Part shown: piece by piece, positions 6,615 through 13,257 of the stretch | How the letters are laid out: each line of letters starts with the position of its first letter | Numbering within the stretch: the first letter of the stretch is position 1 | From: JAQBDA01 sp964525785 | GTDB taxonomy: Bacteria > Chloroflexota > Anaerolineae > Anaerolineales > UBA4823 | NCBI GenBank assembly: GCA_964525785.1 | Contig: CAZGIX010000128.1 | Coordinates: 1 to 13,257, forward strand | DNA: 13,257 nucleotides | Direction: 5' to 3' | Position numbers and translations under genes: made by a program | The notes under the pieces: generated by a model | Database searches by the model: none | What the model was told of the DNA's origin: nothing | What the model saw: the letters and a program-made list of their open reading frames with translations, nothing else

Positions 6615-7778
6615 TCAGCCAGATCGACGGGCAGGCAGTCTGGCCAGGTGCCGGTTTACTTCGTAGAGCGTCTCGTCACGCTTGGCGAAGTTGAGGCGCA
6701 CCAGGTGCTTCACCGGTTGGCGGAAGAAATACGAGCCGGGCACGCAGGCAATTCCGATCTCTTCTGCCACCCAGACGCAGAAATCGCGGTCATCGCTGAA
6801 CCCGAAGCGCGAGATATCCACCAGTACGAAGTAGGCCCCCTGGGGGCGGATATAGCTCAGCCCGGCGGCATCCAACCCGGAGAGGAAGATATCGCGCTTG
6901 CGGGTGTACTCGTCCAGCAGGTCTACATAGTACGAATCGGGGAAGCGCAGGGCGGTGACGGCGGCTTCCTGTAGCGGCGCAGCGGTGCCCAGGGTCAGAT
7001 AATCGTGCAGCTTGCGGATGCCGTTTGTGATGTGGGGCGGGGCAATGGCATAGCCCAGGCGCCAGCCGGTGATGGCATAGGTCTTGGAGAGCGAGCTGCA
7101 CGAGATGGTGCGCTCGAACATACCCGGCAGGCTGGCGATGTAGGTGTGTCGGTAGGGAGGATAGACGATGTGCTCGTAGACCTCGTCGGTGATCACGTAG
7201 GCGTCGTATTCCTGGGCCAGCGAAGCGATCACGCCCAGCTCGTGTGGGCTGAACACCTTGCCGCTGGGGTTGGAAGGATTGGTCAGGATCAGCGCCCTGG
7301 CGCCCTGCCGAAAGGCGGTGCGCAGCTCATCCGGATCGAGGCTGAAGTCCGGCAGGCGCAGCGAGACGAACAGCGGCTCGGCGCCGGCGACCAGCATATC
7401 CGGCCCGTAATTCTCGTAATAGGGCGAGAACAGGATGACTTTATCGCCGGGATTGAATATCGCCAGCATGACCGCCATCATGGCCTCGGTGCTGCCGGTG
7501 GTGACCGTGATGTGCTCTTCGGGGTCGATCTCCACCCCCATGAAGCGGGTCTGCTTGTCTGCCAGGGCGCGGCGCAGATTCGGCGATCCCCAGGGGATGG
7601 CGTACTGGTTGAAGCCATCGCGCAGGGCGCGCTGGGCAGCCTCCAGCAGTTCAGCCGGCGGGTCGAAATCGGGGAAGCCGGAGGCCAGGTTGATCGCCCC
7701 AATCCGGTCGGCGAGCACGTTCATCTCGCCGATCACGGAGTCAGAAAAATAATCCAGGCGGGAAGCAAGTTTGGACAT
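6615..7778 (-). CDS. Class I/II PLP-dependent aminotransferase
   Basis: The 387-residue protein has the full fold-type I aminotransferase signature. SLSKTYAITGWRLGY contains the Schiff-base lysine (Lys232), NPSNPSGK carries Asn170, TDEVYEHI carries Asp198 and Tyr201 for the cofactor ring, and LVRLNFAKRDE carries Arg361 for the substrate carboxylate. LASGFPDFDPP (31-41) and the C-terminal RLNFAK pattern recall the kynurenine/methionine/glutamine transaminase and aspartate aminotransferase-like subgroups; the exact substrate cannot be fixed. It would be cytoplasmic and transfer an amino group to a 2-oxoacid. The ATG directly follows the TAA of the VWA gene (TAAATG), with GAGGAG 12 nt upstream, indicating co-translation in the chelatase operon. 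Why an aminotransferase lies here is unclear. Confidence 0.93.
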   Translation of the reverse strand: MSKLASRLDYFSDSVIGEMNVLADRIGAINLASGFPDFDPPAELLEAAQRALRDGFNQYAIPWGSPNLRRALADKQTRFMGVEIDPEEHITVTTGSTEAMMAVMLAIFNPGDKVILFSPYYENYGPDMLVAGAEPLFVSLRLPDFSLDPDELRTAFRQGARALILTNPSNPSGKVFSPHELGVIASLAQEYDAYVITDEVYEHIVYPPYRHTYIASLPGMFERTISCSSLSKTYAITGWRLGYAIAPPHITNGIRKLHDYLTLGTAAPLQEAAVTALRFPDSYYVDLLDEYTRKRDIFLSGLDAAGLSYIRPQGAYFVLVDISRFGFSDDRDFCVWVAEEIGIACVPGSYFFRQPVKHLVRLNFAKRDETLYEVNRHLARLPARRSG

Positions 7779-8726
7779 TTAGCTAGCCATCTCCTCGCGC
7801 ACCTTCTGGTAGAGCGCTTCGGCTTTCAACTCGTTAAGCGTGTAACAGGGGGCTTCGAGGTGTTCTGCCAGGGCCTGGGCCAGCCCCTGATCGAAGGCGG
7901 CGTGCTCCATGTTGATCACCACGCTGCGGATATCATCGTCCGCAATTCCCCGGGCGATGCTGTGGCACTCTTCCTGCGGGGGCAGGCTGCCCATAGATAC
8001 ATTGCCGGCCCCGTCGGTGAGCAGGATGATGAGCGGCATCACATCCGGGTGGACGATGCGCTCTTTGGCGATGATCTGGTGGGCCAGGAACAGCCCGGCG
8101 GAAAGGGGGGTCTTGCCGCCCACCGGGATATCCGCCAGGGCGCGCTGGGCGAGCTGAATCGAGTTAGTGGGCGGGAGAACCAGCGTGGCGCGATCTTTCT
8201 GAAAGACCACCAGCCCAACCCGGTCGCGGCGCTGGTAGGCGTCGGTGAGCAGCGACAGGATGGCGCCCTTGGTAGCTGCCATGCGCTCGGCGACCGCCAT
8301 CGACCAGGAGGCGTCCACCACGAACAGCACCAGGTTGGCGGTCTTCTTGATACGCACCTTCTTCTGGTAATCGCCGGAGCGGATGGCGAAGGCGACCTTC
8401 TTCCGCTGCTCGCTGCGCTGCTTCTGGAACGGGGCGGCGGCGCGCAGGGTGGCGTCGAAGGCCAGGTCATCCACCTTGCCAGGCGAGGGGCGGGCCTGGA
8501 TATAGCGGCCGCGCTTGCGCTCGGTATGCGACTGCGAGCGCCGCCCGCTCTGCCGGCGGGAGATGCGATCGATGGGATTTTCGATGCGGCGGGGGATGAA
8601 GGTCGAGCCGATCTTGACTTTTTCGCCGCCCTGCCACCAGTTGGCAGTGCCGGTGTCGAAGACCTGCTGGGCAGCCGGTTCGGAAGGCTTCTGGTTAGAG
8701 GCCTCTTCCTGAACCTCCGGGCTCAC
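7779..8726 (-). CDS. chlD: ChlD/CobT-like VWA domain, C-terminal part of a recoded chelatase medium subunit
   Basis: The 315-residue frame encodes a basic, Arg/Lys-rich linker (about 45-125) and then a von Willebrand A domain. The MIDAS motif is complete: DASWS at 138-142, Thr206 in GGKTPLS, and Asp238 in LLTDGAGN. This matches the C-terminal half of magnesium/cobalt chelatase D subunits, which bind the I-subunit ring and the large metal-inserting subunit. The N-terminal AAA+ half normally found in ChlD is absent from this frame but is supplied by the overlapping upstream frame. Independent initiation is doubtful: the only early start is GTG at 8726, overlapping the upstream TGA, and the AGGAGG is 19 nt away. 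Expression as a 682-residue fusion by -1 frameshifting is more likely (see 8673-8751). Cobalt rather than magnesium is presumed if the host does not make chlorophyll. Confidence 0.86.
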   Translation of the reverse strand: MSPEVQEEASNQKPSEPAAQQVFDTGTANWWQGGEKVKIGSTFIPRRIENPIDRISRRQSGRRSQSHTERKRGRYIQARPSPGKVDDLAFDATLRAAAPFQKQRSEQRKKVAFAIRSGDYQKKVRIKKTANLVLFVVDASWSMAVAERMAATKGAILSLLTDAYQRRDRVGLVVFQKDRATLVLPPTNSIQLAQRALADIPVGGKTPLSAGLFLAHQIIAKERIVHPDVMPLIILLTDGAGNVSMGSLPPQEECHSIARGIADDDIRSVVINMEHAAFDQGLAQALAEHLEAPCYTLNELKAEALYQKVREEMAS

Positions 8727-8751
8727 TTCTTTTTTTTTTCGCCCCCCTCCT
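8673..8751 (-). promoter_or_regulatory. Probable programmed -1 ribosomal frameshift signal joining the ChlI-like and ChlD-like frames
   Basis: Read on the minus strand, AGGAGG (8751-8746) is followed by 10 nt and then the slippery heptamer A-AAA-AAG (8735-8729), inside a run of ten A (8739-8730). The zero-frame stop TGA is at 8725-8723. Downstream, GGTTC-A-GGAAG (8715-8705) pairs with CTTCCGAACC (8686-8677), a 10-bp stem with one bulged A. AGCC/GGCT (8723-8720 with 8676-8673) extends the base. The order and spacing mirror the E. coli dnaX frameshift site. Slipping back one base after Lys366 reads GAA GTG AGC and continues into the VWA domain. RNA polymerase slippage on the A10 run, or an assembly error there, are the alternatives. 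Confidence 0.75.
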
Positions 8752-9826
8752 GCTGCTGGTCGCCAGGCGCCAGCTCGGACTCAGCCGCGTTGGAAGTGGC
8801 GCCCTGGAGCTGCTCGATGCGCTCTTGCAGGTCTTCCATGCTCATCTCGGACTGGTAGAAGGGGCCGCGCTTGATGCGGTGCGGCAGGGCCAGCTCGGCG
8901 GCCAGGGCGATATCGCGATCGGTGATGGAGGTGCGCCCTTCGAAGGCCGCGTGGGCGCGGGCGGCCTTCAAGATCACCAGGTCGGAGCGGTGACCATCGA
9001 CGTTCAATGACGCGCTCAAGGCAGCAATCGAGAGCAGATCGCGGCGGGTGTACTCCACCTTGTCCACCAGGGTGCGCGCCTGTTCGATCTGGTGTGAAAG
9101 CTCCTCTTCCTTTGGCATCCACATTTTACGGAAATCATCGGAGGCGCCCTCGTACGCCAGGTTGCGCTCGATGATCATGACTCGCTCACGGGCATCGCGG
9201 ATGCCGTGGATCTCCACCGATAAGGCAAAACGGTCCAGCAGCTGCGGGCGAAGGTCGCCTTCTTCGGGGTTCATGGTGCCCACCAGGATGAAGCGCGCCG
9301 GGTGGGCGAAGGAGATGCCCTCGCGCTCGACGATGTTCATGCCCATGGCGGCCGAATCGAGCAGCAGATCGACCACGTGATCGTCCAGCAGGTTGACTTC
9401 ATCGATGTACAGCAGGCCGCGGTTGGCAGCCGCCAACACGCCGGGCTCGAAGTGGCGCTCGCCTTTCTGGATGGCTTTCTCAATATCCAGCGTACCGACC
9501 ACCCGGTCTTCTGTGGCTGAGACGGGCAGGTTGACGAAAGGTGTAGCGCGCAGCACCACCGGCAGCGCTTCGCCTCGCTCCGAGCGCTCGCGGCACTCCG
9601 TGCACCAGGTGGTCGGGCGATCGGGATCGCAGCCGAAGCGGCAGTCGCTGACCACTGCTACCGAAGGCAGCAGGGCTGCCAGGGCGCGCGCCGCGGTGGA
9701 TTTGGCAGTGCCGCGCTCACCGCGGATCAGCACCCCTCCGATGCGCGGGTCAACGGCGTTCAGAACCAGAGCGCGTTTCATACGGTCTTGCCCGACAATG
9801 GCGGTAAATGGGTAGATGGGCGGCAT
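8723..9826 (-). CDS. chlI: ChlI/CobS-like AAA+ chelatase ATPase, also the N-terminal half of the recoded ChlD
   Basis: The 367-residue protein matches Mg-chelatase I subunits. It has FTAIVGQDRMK at the N-terminus, Walker A GERGTAKST (36-44), Walker B LLYIDEVNLL (138-147), sensor I GTMNPEEG (183-190), the RPQLLDRF arginine-finger region (193-200), and a helical lid around 285-310 (ILKAARAHAAFEGR). An insert with Cys62, Cys66, Cys75 and Cys78 (CX3CX8CX2C) looks metal-binding. The protein would form an ATP-driven ring that powers metal insertion into a tetrapyrrole by a large CobN- or BchH-type subunit encoded elsewhere. The end is low-complexity (QQQEGGEKKKK) because it carries the frameshift signal. 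The start is ATG at 9826 with AGGGA 5 nt upstream, only about 13 nt from the predicted transcription start. It is the first gene of the four-gene operon. Confidence 0.9.
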   Translation of the reverse strand: MPPIYPFTAIVGQDRMKRALVLNAVDPRIGGVLIRGERGTAKSTAARALAALLPSVAVVSDCRFGCDPDRPTTWCTECRERSERGEALPVVLRATPFVNLPVSATEDRVVGTLDIEKAIQKGERHFEPGVLAAANRGLLYIDEVNLLDDHVVDLLLDSAAMGMNIVEREGISFAHPARFILVGTMNPEEGDLRPQLLDRFALSVEIHGIRDARERVMIIERNLAYEGASDDFRKMWMPKEEELSHQIEQARTLVDKVEYTRRDLLSIAALSASLNVDGHRSDLVILKAARAHAAFEGRTSITDRDIALAAELALPHRIKRGPFYQSEMSMEDLQERIEQLQGATSNAAESELAPGDQQQEGGEKKKK

Positions 9827-9845
9827 TCGTTTCCCTCGGGTTTCG

Positions 9846-9874
9846 ATTATAATCCACTCTCAACCTTTTCACAA
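9846..9874 (-). promoter_or_regulatory. Promoter of the chelatase operon
   Basis: On the minus strand, TTGTGA (9874-9869) is separated by 17 nt from TATAAT (9851-9846). The predicted start near 9839 leaves a very short leader before the ATG at 9826. Confidence 0.7.
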
Positions 9875-9880
9875 AGGTTG
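9861..9880. promoter_or_regulatory. Perfect 8-bp inverted repeat between divergent promoters
   Basis: CAACCTTT, TCAC, AAAGGTTG form a perfect dyad. It overlaps the whole -35 box of the leftward promoter and the first half of the rightward -35 box. A protein bound here could control both operons. No regulator can be named. Confidence 0.5.
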
Positions 9881-9906
9881 CCAACTTCGTCTATCCGCTT
9901 TATAAT
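9878..9906 (+). promoter_or_regulatory. Promoter of the ribosomal protein S1 gene
   Basis: TTGCCA (9878-9883), 17 nt, then a perfect TATAAT (9901-9906). Transcription should begin near 9913, giving a leader of about 34 nt that holds GGAG (9932-9935), 11 nt before the ATG. Confidence 0.75.
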
Positions 9907-9946
9907 TCGATCCATATCTTAACCGGAATCTGGAGCACGTATTTTT

Positions 9947-11467
<1,521 letters not shown>

Positions 11468-11493
11468 CCACGCACGTGAAGCGGCTTAACCAG

Positions 11494-11522
11494 AGCGCAC
11501 CTGCTAAGGGTGCGCTTTTGTT
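11494..11522 (+). terminator. Intrinsic terminator of the S1 gene
   Basis: AGCGCACC, a 7-nt loop, and GGTGCGCT form a perfect 8-bp GC-rich stem ending in TTTTGTT, 27 nt after the S1 stop codon. Confidence 0.88.
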
Positions 11523-11532
11523 ATGCAGGCTG

Positions 11533-11572
11533 TCTCAAAAACTGGAACACCCCAACGAACCATTTTTTGAGA
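11533..11572. repeat. Inverted repeat TCTCAAAAA / TTTTTGAGA, possible mobile-element remnant
   Basis: Perfect 9-bp arms flank a 22-nt loop in the gap between S1 and clpC. The left side reads GGCTGTCTCAAAAA, which resembles terminal repeats of some insertion sequences, but there is no transposase and the outer bases do not pair. It could also be a simple hairpin. Confidence 0.3.
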
Positions 11573-11643
11573 AGACTTCGGGTTAGATTTCTATTAATCT
11601 TGACGATTGGCAATCCCGAATCGAGTGCATGCATTTTAAACTC

Positions 11644-11652
11644 TGGTAGAAT
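11644..11652 (+). promoter_or_regulatory. Candidate extended -10 promoter for clpC
   Basis: TGGTAGAAT fits an extended -10 element (TGN then TAGAAT, one mismatch to TATAAT). No good -35 box is present at the right distance. A start near 11659 would place the 11719-11749 inverted repeat in the leader. Weak on its own. Confidence 0.3.
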
Positions 11653-11718
11653 CCAATTGGACTAAATGTCTAAGCAAAGCCGTTGCTCGTTGTTTGAGCT
11701 ATTTACTATTAGTAGAAG

Positions 11719-11749
11719 TTACGCAGTTCGGATCTCACCAACTGCGTAA
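11719..11749. promoter_or_regulatory. Perfect 10-bp inverted repeat upstream of clpC, possible stress-regulator operator or leader hairpin
   Basis: TTACGCAGTT, 11 nt, AACTGCGTAA. It ends 9 bp before the clpC ribosome binding site. The architecture (long perfect arms, about 10-nt gap, arm centres two helical turns apart) is like CIRCE, the HrcA site, but the arm sequence differs from TTAGCACTC. No T-tract follows, so it is not a terminator. Confidence 0.55.
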
Positions 11750-11771
11750 GGCCAAATTAGGAGGTATTGCC

Positions 11772-13257
<1,486 letters not shown>

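Noticed and set aside
8723..8726. Ordinary translational coupling at GTGA as the sole explanation of the ChlI/ChlD junction
   Set aside because: The AGGAGG is 19 nt from the GTG, too far for normal initiation, while its 10-nt distance to the slippery heptamer fits frameshift stimulation.
7005..8858. 617-residue plus-strand ORF
   Set aside because: It is antisense to the aminotransferase and both chelatase frames, which carry complete catalytic motifs; it is a shadow of GC-rich codons.
11719..11749. CIRCE element
   Set aside because: The arms are TTACGCAGTT, not TTAGCACTC, and the gap is 11 rather than 9.

Overview
The window looks like part of a bacterial chromosome, most plausibly from a Chloroflexota lineage related to Anaerolineae. 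This rests on inference: a polymorphic-repeat surface protein ending in a YLP-type tail, a short dispersed repeat whose translation contains the FDCAQDKL string often seen in spurious ORFs from such genomes, an S1 protein with a Pro-Glu tail, and TTG starts. No marker gene settles the taxonomy.

Layout. (1) 3-1403 (+) is the 3' end of a secreted surface protein with beta-helix-type repeats and a choice-of-anchor Q-like segment. (2) 1649-4277 (-) is a tightly coupled three-gene unit: a 72-residue protein of unknown function, an ArsR-type regulator and an MFS transporter. It is driven by a near-consensus promoter with an overlapping dyad, which suggests autoregulated efflux. (3) 4278-5067 is 790 bp without a credible gene. 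It holds that promoter, two perfect DnaA boxes 21 bp apart, two good copies of a 20-bp motif (a third lies at 1509), a DnaA-box/GC-cluster/CTA-triplet/AT-rich arrangement that resembles a replication-origin unwinding element, and a 155-bp dispersed repeat. (4) 5068-9826 (-) is a four-gene operon: ChlI-like AAA+ chelatase subunit, ChlD-like VWA domain, class I aminotransferase and an M1-type lipoprotein metallopeptidase. (5) 9827-9946 is a divergent promoter region with a perfect 8-bp dyad between the two -35 boxes. (6) 9947-11467 (+) encodes ribosomal protein S1, followed by a clear intrinsic terminator. (7) 11772 to the window end (+) is the first 495 residues of ClpC, preceded by a 10-11-10 perfect inverted repeat.

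The most striking element is at the ChlI/ChlD junction. The upstream frame ends in a run of ten A residues carrying an A-AAA-AAG slippery heptamer. A perfect AGGAGG lies exactly 10 nt before the heptamer, and a stem-loop follows it. A -1 shift would join the two frames into a 682-residue ChlD-like protein, while normal termination would give a 367-residue ChlI-like subunit. One gene could therefore supply both the small and medium subunits of a metal chelatase (probably cobalt, with CobN encoded elsewhere). Recoding of chlD has been described in cobalamin producers; this copy shows all three stimulatory elements. A homopolymer assembly error is the main alternative.
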